64,000 nt of DNA, from contig CM075352.1 in assembly GCA_037693485.1 (NCBI GenBank), forward strand, positions 162,571,501 through 162,635,500, given 5' to 3'. This DNA comes from Kitagawia praeruptora (taxonomy: Eukaryota > Streptophyta > Magnoliopsida > Apiales > Apiaceae). The notes under the pieces are model-generated. The model worked only from the letters and a program-made list of their open reading frames with translations. It ran no database searches and was not told where the DNA came from. Made by a program: the position numbers and the translations under genes. Within the stretch, counting starts at the first letter, position 1. Every line of letters begins with the position of its first letter. Shown here piece after piece: positions 11,659 to 22,400 of this stretch.

Positions 11659-12450
11659 AGGCCGTGTCTGCAGAATGTGCCTTCTGAGCTCTTAACCTTT
11701 CACATTTCTACTTCTCAGAGGTAAAGGGTTTGAGTCTCGACGAAGATATGCGTGCGAGTATATTAATTTTTATTATTGATGGCTATTACAAAAAAAAAAA
11801 AGAAAAAAAAAGAAGGAAATGCCTACTGCATTTTGTTTCGCTTATTTTTTCGAAACCACCAGTTCAAATTTATTGTAGTTCCATCTGTTTCTCCAAATTG
11901 CCCGAGGCCTGGATATCCTAAATTTCTTCAATCCAGAATATTTCGTCCTTTTTCATTTCTTCGGTTGTCTTTATTTCTGGCCGTCTAGAAAAAAATCTAG
12001 TACCTATAGCAATAGGTGGCAAACAGATTTTACATGCTCAACATGAATATTACTCAAATCATATAAAATGTGCTATATAACACTCACGTTTAAAAGTCCA
12101 AAAAGATGATCAACAGAAGCATCATATCAGTTAATCATACTACATGCTACAAGTCAAGATCGAGTTACCAACTTTCAGGATTTCTTTTGTCATGATACTA
12201 AAGATCTTACCTTTGGTCCGGTAAATGATTAGGCTGCGTAAACACAAAATCGCAAGTTTTGTGTACATTTCACACTACATGAAAGCGATGCGAGGTACTG
12301 ATATTTCCTTGTGCTAAATTCTTTAGTTTTTAAATTGTAAGAGTGAGAAGCTTTTGTGAATAAATAGCACAATTTGAAATACTAATTTGGTTCATTTTAC
12401 ACAAATCCCTTGGGCCAGTATTAGCCCACGTATAGAGACTTAACAGACAC
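11659..12450. other. Intergenic region with an A-rich tract
   Basis: Between the F-box stop and the next promoter I see no coding exon. A poly-A-like tract at about 11785-11815 follows GGGTTTGAGTCTCG (11727-11740), a faint resemblance to a tRNA-type B box, which raises the possibility of a SINE remnant without proving it. Confidence 0.35.
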
Positions 12451-12453
12451 TGC

Positions 12454-12462
12454 ATCTCTATA
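12454..12462 (+). promoter_or_regulatory. Probable TATA box of the small secreted protein gene
   Basis: CTCTATAAAACA lies about 100 bp before the ATG at 12556, in the right place and orientation for a plant core promoter. Confidence 0.5.
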
Positions 12463-12555
12463 AAACACATGCAAAATAACAACACTGCACTTCAACTGAA
12501 ACAAACTTCATACTTACCTTCTTCTCCATTGTTCAGTTGCAAGTAACTAGGCAAA

Positions 12556-12864
12556 ATGTTGAAGCTGATCAATTTCTCATTAGTTCTCATGGTCTTGTCA
12601 TTTTTGAGCTTTGATGAGGCGACAAGTCGTCCGACTCCATATTTTCCTACCATACCAAATCTCCCATTTGTAACAAGCCTACCACCTTCAGTTTCACAAG
12701 TTCCTGGTTTTCCCAGCATTCCTAGACCTCTGTTTCCGGGTTCTTTAAGCCCCATCAACTCCCCAACGATTCCCCGTTTACCCGGTTTGAATCCGCCAGT
12801 TAATTCCATCCCAGGTTTTCCCAGCTTCTTTGGTCCTCCTCAAGCACCGCCTACCCATGATTAG
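12556..12864 (+). CDS. Small secreted proline-rich protein
   Basis: An ORF of 102 codons starting MLKLINFSLVLMVLSFLSF, a clear signal peptide with likely cleavage around residues 22-25. The mature part is about one quarter proline and is built from short PxxP/IPxxP/PGFPS units: PGFPSIPRP, IPRLPGLNPP, IPGFPSFFGPP. It has no cysteines and ends APPTHD. The composition suggests an apoplastic or cell-wall protein, but I recognise no named family. A TATA box about 100 bp upstream supports transcription. The opposite-strand frame over the same bases looks like a shadow. Presence of both promoter and signal peptide makes it a likely real gene; the function is unknown. Confidence 0.7.
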   Translation: MLKLINFSLVLMVLSFLSFDEATSRPTPYFPTIPNLPFVTSLPPSVSQVPGFPSIPRPLFPGSLSPINSPTIPRLPGLNPPVNSIPGFPSFFGPPQAPPTHD

Positions 12865-12869
12865 GAAGT

Positions 12870-13934
12870 TTCATTGCTGGTCTTCAATAAATTTGCTTCT
12901 GGAGTCCAGGATTTGTGCTGTGGAGCGTAGTGTTGGTTGTTCAGTGCCACATTTAAGTATAATTACTTCTATATAAATTAGTTTATAACTACTCTTGGCT
13001 CTTAGTAGTATTTTTATCTATACCATGTTGTTTGTTTTCAAAAGCGGTTGCTTAACGTGTCGTGTACTTTCGTATTTGATTTCGTTTAACACGACACTAA
13101 ACCGATTTGTGTCGTCGTGTCTTGTAGTGCATAAATGCAGCTGGTGTGAGTATTCAGAGTTTGGAATATTGGAGGATCAATGTGTTCATGAGATGTTGTA
13201 AAAGTGATTCGAGTAATTAAATGCCATGATATGTTTCTACGTACATTCCTTTTATTTGCATACAATAATAGATCGAGGGCAACTTAAATTATTCATTAGC
13301 TACGTTTCATTAGTACGTTCCTCTTATAATTAATTTCCTTAGCTGAATAATAAATAGCTAAGAACTTAAATTATATAATAGTAATTTTTTGTAAGCAAAT
13401 TCGAACCATAAAAGGCAGACATTATGATATATTAATAAAAATGTAATTTTTTTTAAACCTGCCAGATTTTGAATTTTTTCTGTTTAACTTATTCTAACCT
13501 CGATCCTTCTCATTTAGTTTTAATTCTTTCACGTAAAGTTAAATTCTATTGAAACTGTTGTTTCATCCAAAATCTTACCTTGACACTAACTTTTGTGGGA
13601 ATTCATTTAAATATCTGATTTTGTGGAACTCGAAATTTTTTGTGACCTTCAACCAAATTCAAGAATTTCACTCACCTCATGTCATACAAGTGCACTGTTG
13701 TATAAATAGACCGATTTTTAAAAATCTTTATATAAATAGAATTTCACTCTCTTCTATTTTCTATTTTTTTTTTTAACAAAATCGAGCTTTTGATTTAAAA
13801 GTTTCGAAATAACATTCTTTGAATTCTTAAGATTTTTGTATCGTTTTGTGCGAGTTTGTTTTGTTTTGTTATGTTATTAGTTGTATCGTTTTACGCGAAT
13901 GTTCTTGTGTTTGCTGCATTGAAAATGAATTATG
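12870..13934. other. AT-rich intergenic region, no feature recognised
   Basis: 12870-13000 is probably the 3' UTR of the secreted-protein gene (GTCTTCAATAAATTTGC near 12880 could serve for polyadenylation). The remainder is AT-rich with short open frames of no recognisable family. Confidence 0.4.
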
Positions 13935-14153
13935 TGCCCGTTTGGCAAATTGGCCAATCGACTTATAAGTTACTTATTTCGAAAAAAATTTCGTATTAAC
14001 ATACTTTTTTTAAGAGAAAAATGTGTATCGGGAGTTTAATATTCATTATCTTGCAAAAATAAGTTACTTATTTCAGAAAAAAGTACATATTTCCTAACTT
14101 TTTTCCAGAATAAGTAACTTATTTCTGAAAAATAAGATTTCCCAAACGGGCCC
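13935..14153. mobile_element. Short MITE with GCCCGTTTGG inverted ends
   Basis: The left end TGCCCGTTTGGCAAA and the right end TTTCCCAAACGGGCCC are inverted repeats. The interior repeats ATAAGTTACTTATTTC-like words in both orientations, so it can fold on itself. TAT borders both sides (13931-13933 and 14154-14156), suggesting a three-base target duplication. About 219 bp, non-coding. Confidence 0.65.
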
Positions 14154-14222
14154 TATATTAATTATATGGTGTATTGGGAGATCTGGATATCCTGCATCGA
14201 CGACACTTTCGGCATGTTTATA

Positions 14223-14227
14223 GCTAC
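14223..14227. repeat. Target-site duplication GCTAC, left copy
   Basis: Matches the right copy at 25909-25913 exactly and so defines the borders of the Athila-type element. Confidence 0.9.
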
Positions 14228-15589
14228 TAATGTGGTATATTTTGTGTTCGTTCGCAGGGAGACAAGTTTTATTAATTTTAATTTAATTGTCACGAATTAT
14301 TTCTATATTAAAAACAATTATTGAGAATTTTTATATAACTAAATAATGCAAATAAATGTGTTTTAAAGTCGATTAACTAAAAGTCTAGGGCGACCAGGTT
14401 CACCATGTTTACACCGAAACAAATTATACGGATATAGTAATTTAACGGATTTAAATAATTAGAGCATGTGTTAATCTCTCTCAAGCATTAACGCTATCGG
14501 AAACCCAATTATGCTCTCGCACTAAAATTCAATTCCGCTAATCGTATGTATGTCTCTAGTGAATAAAATCTCTCGATCTATTATTCCTATTCGTAAATAA
14601 TCAATTAATGATACCGGCCGATAACACAAATTAAATTTTATAACATATCGATTAGAATTATTTTATATCGGTTAAACAACTAATAAAATTAAAGCACTAT
14701 CATGGTGTAAACATGGCTTCCCCTTATACCCTAGAAATAAACTACTCACACATGCTATTAATGGAAATGACAAAAATATTTAAACAAGACATATAAAACA
14801 TATATTAATAAACAAGATAAAATTTAGCAGTACCTCAAATTTACAATAGAATGGAGAATTAAGCCAAATTGTACACAAAAGAGATGAAAGAAAATCAAGC
14901 CCCTAGCTCCAAAGTTGTACTAGCCGAATATTGAATGATATAGAATGTGTATAATAATAGTATGTAGTGTTTAAAAGTAAGGAAAGAAAAAGCAAACAAT
15001 GATCCCCAGAAAAGATGTCCTGGCCAGTGTCTTCCGTGAATCATTTTATAGGCTAGCCTTCAGCCTTAGTAAACAATAGATGCTTCAACTTCAACATTCT
15101 ACTTCATTTTGTCTTCCGTGAATGATGCTTGATTTTTCAAAAGTAAACATTGGCTGCTTCTTCAATTTATCAAAAGTCTTCTATCATCTCTTCCGTGTAT
15201 GGTGGAAGCAGTTGACAATTCAGATGTGTCTTAAAGGGGTATTTATAGATGAGAATTAGGGTTTTGGGGGTGTGTTTGAAATATTTCTTTTTGCTCCAAA
15301 CTCCTAATTCTTTTTCTTCTTTTTTTTTCATTAAAGTCCTTTTTTTTTATTCTCTTTCCCTTCCTTGCTCTTTATTTCTTTATTTTGCAGCTTCTTTAGT
15401 TATTCACGAATTTCCTCATGATTTTAGCTCCAAAATAGCTCTTTAAGCCCAAATTCTTCCAAACTTAAAAATTCTTGCCTTCCTACAATAAAACATCAAA
15501 ATTTATTAAATAATATCCAAATCAATGCAAAATGCAATTAAATATGGGAATAAAATTATCTAAAATATATATAAAAATATATCCTATCA
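14228..15589 (-). repeat. 3' LTR of the Athila-type element
   Basis: Pairs with 24550-25908. The plus-strand edge is TAATGTGG where the partner has TGATGTGG, so the terminal dinucleotide has mutated. On the minus strand it begins TGATAGGATATA. It contains a minus-strand TATAAATA box at 15240-15247. Confidence 0.93.
15240..15247 (-). promoter_or_regulatory. TATA box in the 3' LTR
   Basis: TATAAATA on the minus strand, conserved in the other LTR at 25554-25561. It would start transcription toward lower coordinates. Confidence 0.55.
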
Positions 15590-15603
15590 AACATCCCCAC
15601 ACT
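15590..15603 (-). promoter_or_regulatory. Polypurine tract of the Athila-type element
   Basis: On the minus strand AGTGTGGGGATGTT directly precedes the 3' LTR. This is the primer for plus-strand DNA synthesis. Similar AGTGTGGGG words occur further inside at about 16308 and 17256. Confidence 0.75.
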
Positions 15604-17423
15604 AAGCATTTGCACGTCCTCGAGCAAATAAGCAAAATAAAAACTAAATCCTAACTAATATCACTTTCGTAGATGACACGATTGCATTGAGCATATGCAA
15701 CAAGCCGTTAAACCCCTAGGCAGCCCTAGTAGGACGAGTGTTGTCTCGTGAGGGTTTATAGTGAATTTACCCATAAAATTCATCTAGCTCATGCAAAAGA
15801 CCACACATCAACACAACACCACACACTCCCGTCCTCTAATGTCATATCGGCTTAAGAATCAAAATGAAAATGCAATGCTTTGGTGTCTAAAGTGCAAGTA
15901 TCCACATAGCGTACTCAAAGAAGATGCATAAGATCATAGAAATTCATGTCAAATGTAAGAATAAGTTGGTAAACATGCTAAGCACACAAGAGCACATCTT
16001 TAAGACACAACCTGGGATATCATATGCAAAAGCAACAACTCACCGTTCACTCACAAAAATATTCACTCAAAACAAAGGGTAAGTGTATCACTCAACTCCA
16101 ACAATATCATAAACATGCTTCGTCCTTGGTATCAATCTAACCTTTAACGCAACATACATCATCGATGACAATCAAAAGGTCTTTGTTAAGGTTGTAACGG
16201 GGCTAGAGACAAGGTATGTCAAGAAAGCCAAAGAAGGTTAAGTCAAAAGCTAGTACCTGACATTGAAGTTCAATAAACTCCCATACTTATTAAAACCAAT
16301 AATACTTCCCCACACTTGAACTTTTATTATAGTCCAATACACACCTTGTCTAGTCGAATCTAAGTAGGATCACAAAAGATAAGCATGCTCTCGTATTTAT
16401 TTTTTCTATTTTTTTCTTTTTTTCAAGAGAGCTAAATATTAGGAAGGACAATGATCCAAAAGATATGATTTCAAACTTCGACTAATCAAGCTAACAACCA
16501 AACCCCAAATATTTTCCCCAAAAATTATGATCATCAATAAAAACCCCCTTTTTTGCACACCTTATCACTCCCTTAAGCACAATACTAGCCTTTGACAATT
16601 GGGTTCAAAATTAATGTAAGGCCAATACAATAAAAAGGATATATGGCAAGTACATGGTGTGTCACCGAAAGAACAAGATTAGGCTCAAAGGGTTAACTAA
16701 TGGATCATGTATAATGGTTTGGATATATAGGAAATATGAGGTTATCCTATTGCCTTTATCATGTTATCATCAATTAATGTCATGCATCTCAAGAAAGATC
16801 TCAAGCAAGTGCTAGCAATGCAAACGACAAGTGGACACTCAAGCAAATGAAAAATCATGTAAAAGATATGCATATAGGCTCGAAACTCACTTGGTGTGAC
16901 AAAACATAATCAATCCCAAATAACAGTCTCTCTAACGCACCTACTTGTACTCAAACCATATAGACCAAATTACCTTGCACATATTCATGTCATTCTAATC
17001 ACTTAGCACATTCAATAAGTCTACTAGCTTCAACTTGCTAGTGTACGTATGTGTACAAGAAAAAAGCACATATCACTTCTCATACAAAAGCATCCATAAA
17101 CACAAGATTCCTAAGCATGCATGGGTGCATTTACACAAGTAATCTTCACATGGCTAGAAATTATTTTTGGTATTTTTCAAAAATTTTTAATTTTTTAATT
17201 TTTTTTTTATTTTTTAATTTTTTATATACACTACGTTGAGAACACCGAGAACACCTCCCCACACTTAAGCGAGTCAATGTCCTCAATGACTCATTAACTA
17301 AACAAAGAAATCTACAATATATAAAACAAAAGGAAAGAAGAACTCCCCTTTGCAGAAGCATGATCCATGGGTTGCCTCCAAAGAAGCGCTTTTGTTTAAC
17401 GTCGTTGGCTCGACTCAGCTGGT
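15604..17423 (-). other. Non-coding spacer between pol and 3' LTR
   Basis: 1.8 kb inside the Athila-type element with no open frame of note. Many Athila elements carry an extra env-like ORF here; none is seen. It holds two extra polypurine-like words (AAGTGTGGGG at about 16308 and 17256) and an A/T homopolymer block at 17165-17225. Confidence 0.6.
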
Positions 17424-19493
17424 TCAGATCTCCGTGGAGGGGTTGTCAAGATAAATCACTTCCATCTTCCCTACGAATGCACCATCCACATATAATTTAA
17501 GGCGTTGACCGTTTACCTTAAATTTTGTTCCATCTCGTCCCATAACTTCAATAGCACCATAAAATTTGACATCGGTGACAGTAAAAGGTCCGGACCATCT
17601 TGATTTGAGCTTCCCTGGAAAAAGTCGAAGTCTGGAATTGAACAACAACACCTTGTCACCAACCTGAAAATCTCTTCTCTCAATTATCTTATCATGCATC
17701 TTCTTCGTTCTCTCCTTGTAAAGCCGAGAGTTGTCATAAGCATCAAAACGAAGCTCATCTAACTCATTAAGTTGAAAAAGTCTCGCTTGCCCCGCAGCCT
17801 TCAAATCCATGTTGAGTTCTTTGATAGCCCAAAAGGCGCGATGTTCCAACTCCACTGGCAAGTGACATGCTTTACCATAAACCAACCGATAAGGAGTGGT
17901 TCCTATAGGTGTTTTGTACGCCCTACGATAAGCCCACAAAGCATCATCTAGCTTCAAGTACCAATCTTTCCTTGACTTTGCCACCATCTTCTCCAAAATG
18001 CTTTTGATTTGGCGGTTAGAAACCTCCACTTGGCCACTTATTTGGGGGTGATATGCAAGAACAACCTTGTGAGTAACGCCATACTTCTTCAGCAAAGTTT
18101 CAAACTGGCGATGACGAAAATGAGAACCACCATCACTTATCACTGTTCTAGGAACTCCAAAACGAGGGAAGATGATATTTTTAAAGAGCTTCATAACAAC
18201 CTTGGAATCATTGGTTACTGATCCAACAGCTTCAACCCACTTGGACACATAATCGATAGCAACTAAGATGTATCTCATCCCACAAGAACTTGGGAAGGGT
18301 CCCATAAAATCAACACCCCATACGTCAAATATCTCGACCTCAAGAATACCAGTTTGAGGCATCTCATGGCGTTTAGAAATATTACCCGTCCTTTGACATG
18401 CATCACACGCCAAACAGAAAGTACGAGCATCCTTAAATAGAGAGGGCCAAAAGAAACCGGATTGCAGTACCTTAGCAGCAGTTTTAGAAGGACCATGGTG
18501 GCCTCCACATGCGAGAGAATGACAATGCTTGAGAATGTCATGTACTTCGAACTCAGGGACACATCTACGAAAGATTCCATCAGCACACTTTCGATACAAG
18601 AAAGGGTCATCCCAAAAATATTGTTTAGCATCGTGATAAAACCTCTTTCTTTGCTGATAAGTCAATTCTGGAGGGTGAGATCCACTAACACAGAAATTTG
18701 CAAAATCTGCATACCATGGAGTTTGAGTAGCAACCGAAAATAGGTGATCATCTGGAAAAGAATCGTCAATAGGAGTACTTGACGCAATGTCAGATTTGAA
18801 ACGCAACCGTGAAAGATGATCCGCAACCACATTCTCAGCACCCTTCTTGTCTTTGATTTCCAAGTCAAATTCTTGGAGTAACAGAATCCAACGAATAAGC
18901 CTTGGCTTTGATTCCTTCTTCGCCCACAGATATTTAAGTGCCGAATGATCAGTGTGAACAATGACTTTGGAGCCAATGAGATATGCTCGGAATTTGTCAA
19001 GAGCGTAGACCACAGCTAGAAGTTCTTTCTCAGTCGTAGCATAATTGACTTGAGCTTCATCCAAGGTTTTACTTGCATAGTAGATGGCGTGCAATACCTT
19101 GTCTTTCCTTTGACCGAGAACTGCTCCAACTGCATAATCACTTGCATCACACATGATTTCAAATGGAAGATTCCAATCTGGAGATTGAATGATTGGTGCA
19201 CTTATCAAAGCTTCCTTAATCCTGTTAAAAGACTCCAAACAAGCGTTAGTAAACACAAAGGTGGCATCCTTAAGCAACAATTGAGTGAGGGGTTTTGCAA
19301 TTTTTGAAAAATCTTTTATAAAACGACGATAAAAACCCGCATGACCAAGGAAACTCCTCACTCCCTTGACATTAACAGGAGGAGGAAGCTTCTCAATCAC
19401 CTCAATTTTTGCTTTGTCAACCTGGATGCCACATTCAGAAATCAAATGACCAAGTACCACTCCTTCATTGACCATGAGTGGCACTTTTCCCAA
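17424..19493 (-). CDS. Athila-type pol, 3' part: end of RT, RNase H, integrase
   Basis: This open frame continues pol after a frameshift; the Met at 19493 is not a true start and the homology begins at about 19474. In order it holds the RT thumb region (GHAGFYRRFIKDFSKIAKP), RNase H (CDASDYAVGAVLGQ, TTEKELLAVVYALDKFRAYL, HTDHSALKYL), the integrase zinc finger (HCHSLACGGHHG ... CLACDACQ) and the integrase core. The three catalytic acidic residues are in GVDFMGPF, ISDGGSHF and GQVEVSNRQ. The C-terminal part (DKVLLFNSRLRLFPGKLKSRW) is also present. All catalytic residues I could check are intact. The stop at 17424 looks natural for the lineage. Confidence 0.92.
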   Translation of the reverse strand: MGKVPLMVNEGVVLGHLISECGIQVDKAKIEVIEKLPPPVNVKGVRSFLGHAGFYRRFIKDFSKIAKPLTQLLLKDATFVFTNACLESFNRIKEALISAPIIQSPDWNLPFEIMCDASDYAVGAVLGQRKDKVLHAIYYASKTLDEAQVNYATTEKELLAVVYALDKFRAYLIGSKVIVHTDHSALKYLWAKKESKPRLIRWILLLQEFDLEIKDKKGAENVVADHLSRLRFKSDIASSTPIDDSFPDDHLFSVATQTPWYADFANFCVSGSHPPELTYQQRKRFYHDAKQYFWDDPFLYRKCADGIFRRCVPEFEVHDILKHCHSLACGGHHGPSKTAAKVLQSGFFWPSLFKDARTFCLACDACQRTGNISKRHEMPQTGILEVEIFDVWGVDFMGPFPSSCGMRYILVAIDYVSKWVEAVGSVTNDSKVVMKLFKNIIFPRFGVPRTVISDGGSHFRHRQFETLLKKYGVTHKVVLAYHPQISGQVEVSNRQIKSILEKMVAKSRKDWYLKLDDALWAYRRAYKTPIGTTPYRLVYGKACHLPVELEHRAFWAIKELNMDLKAAGQARLFQLNELDELRFDAYDNSRLYKERTKKMHDKIIERRDFQVGDKVLLFNSRLRLFPGKLKSRWSGPFTVTDVKFYGAIEVMGRDGTKFKVNGQRLKLYVDGAFVGKMEVIYLDNPSTEI

Positions 19494-22400
19494 TTCAAAA
19501 CCAAATTCACCTTTTCACAACGTTTAAGAACTTTAGAGAGATTATGCAGACATACATCAAAATCAGACCCATAAACACTGAAATCATCCATAAATACTTC
19601 CATGATAGACTCTATGAAATCAGAAAATATGGCAGTCATGCAACGCTGAAAAGTAGCAGGGGCATTGCACAAACCAAAAGGCACTCTACGATATGCAAAG
19701 GTACCATATGGGCAAGTAAATTTAGTCTTTTCTTGGTCATCAGGATTTATAGGGATCTGAAAGAACCCTGAATATCCGTCTAAATAGCAAAAGTACTTAT
19801 GCTTAGCAAGTCTTTCTAGCATCTGATCAATGAAAGGGAGAGGGTAATGGTCTTTTCTAGTAGCAGTGTTTAAGTTACGGCAATCTATACACATTCGCCA
19901 ACCGGTGACAATTCGAGTGGGAATTAATTCATCTTTGTCATTTTTAATTACCGTTGTTCCTCCTTTCTTAGGGACTACCTGAACTGGGCTTACCCATTTA
20001 GAATCAGAAATTTGGTAAATGATGCCCGCATCTAACAACTTCAAAACTTCTTTTTTAACAACCTCTTGCATGTTAGGGTTCAAGCGACGTTGTCCCTGTA
20101 TGCAAGGCTTATGGTCATCATCTAAGTGAATTCTATGCATGCAAAAGTCTGGGCTAATCCCTGTAAGATCATCGATACTATACCCAATAGCTTTTCTATG
20201 CGCACGCAAAAGAGTAAGAAGCTTAAAAACCTGGTTATCATAAAGACTAGAGCTAACAATCACAGGACAAGTCTTTTCATCATCAAGAAACACATATTTC
20301 AGATTAGATGGAAAAGGCTTTAGCTCTAACTTGTTTACCTGAGGTTCACCACAAGAAGTGACAGTGTTGGTTACCTCACAATTCGGATCAACTGCACCAT
20401 CCAACTCAAGAACCAATGAATCGACTTCAGCATGTCCTTCTCCTTCTGAAGCTTCAAGCATGAGCACTGCTTCCAATGCATCATTCAATAAAATCTGAGG
20501 TGTCTCATCTTGGACAATTTCATCTACAACATCAATCCTGCAGCAAGTATTCTCAAGCAAAGGGGATTTAAGAGCAGAGGTTAGAGTAAAAGTAATTTTA
20601 TCATCACCAACGCTCAATGTGAGAGTCCCACTTTTAACATCAATTATAGCACCTGCAGTACATAGAAATGGTCTACCTAAAATAATAGATATTTGGCTAT
20701 CCTCTTCCATATCTAGAACTACAAAGTCTACAGGAATATAGAATTTTCCAACCCTAACATGCACATCCTTTAAAATTCCAAGAGGATATTTTATCGAACG
20801 GTCTGCCATTTGCAAAGTCATCTGTGTACATTTTAATTCTCCCATGTTTAATTTTTGAAAAATCGAGAGAGGCATGACTGAGACGCTAGCGCCTAAATCA
20901 CATAAAGCTTTATCAATAAACAATGCACCTAAATGACACGGGATCGAAAAACTACCAGGATCTTTAAGCTTAGGTGGAGACTTATTCTGTAAAACATCAC
21001 TACACTCCTCAGTAAAAGCTAATGTCTCTACCTCACCAAAGGACCTTTTCTTAGTGAGAATATCCTTAAGAAACTTTGCATATGATGGAACTTGAGAAAT
21101 TAAATCAGTGAAAGGAACTGTTACCTCAAGGTTCTTGACAAGTGTCATGAACTTACCAAACTGCTGGTCCACCTTAGTTCTGTTCATCCTGCTAGGGAAT
21201 GGGAGCTTTGGCACAAATGGTGGAGGGGTGACTGCAGTCTTTTCTTTGTCCTTTTCCTTGCTTTCCTCAGTTTCACCTTCGTTTGTGTCTTCAACAACTT
21301 TTTCTACCTTGTCTTCCTCAGAATTCTCTTTTTCTTTCTCAGTAGGAACATCGTCAGTAGGCATTGGAGGAGCATCATATGTACGACCACTCCTAAGAGT
21401 AATGGCATTCACATTTTCCTTTGGCTGAGTTGGTTGTGCTGGTAGAGAGCCTTGTTGCCTTGTAGACGAAGAACTAGCCATTTGAGCAATCTGAGTTTCT
21501 AGCATCTTATTATGAATCTCCATCTGGTTCATCTTCCTATTGGTATCCTCCATATTCTTTTGCATTTGTAACAATATCTTCATCATATCACCTTGATTAT
21601 CAGCCTGTGCAGCTTGATTGGCTTGAGGAGCATAATTTTGATAGGGCTTCTGAAATCCAGGGGGATTCATAGGTCCTTGCGGGGGCATATACTGCTGCTG
21701 TGGAGGAGGCTGATACGATTGCTGATATTGCTGCAGCTGATTAGGAACATTTGAATTTTGAGCGTTATTGTTCCTATATGAGAAGTTCAGATGATCTTTC
21801 CAACCAGGATTGTAAGTGTTGGAGTACGGATTGTACTGCTGCCTCTGTTGGAAAACATTTGCTTGCTCCATCTGAAAATTTTGTGAATTTTGAGCATTGT
21901 ATTGGCAATCGTTACCATAGTGGCCTTGGATGCCACAGACTTCACAAACAGGATTATTCATAGGAGCCATGGATGACAAGGCATTGATACTCATAGGTGG
22001 AGTAGAGGGCTGAGATGTCTTTAATGAGTGGATCTCCTGAGTCAATGCAGCGAGTTGAGATGATAATAGAGAATATGCATCCACTTCAAGTTTACCCCCT
22101 TTCTTGGCTGCTCTCGGGTAACTGAAGTGATTGGCAGCCAAATTTGAAAGAAAAGCATGTGCATCATCAACTCCTTTGTCTAAAAATACGCCACCTGCAG
22201 CGTTATCAACTGTACCTTTTGTTTCAGGATCAAGACCATTGTAGAAGCGTTTAAGCAGAAACCACTTCTCAAGACCATGCCGAGGGCATGCACGTTGATA
22301 ATCCTTGAATCTGTCCCAAGCATCCCGAAGAGATTCGCCATAATCTTGCTTAAAACCCATCATCTTGTCGATCAAATCGTCGGTTCTGTTAGGAGGGAAG

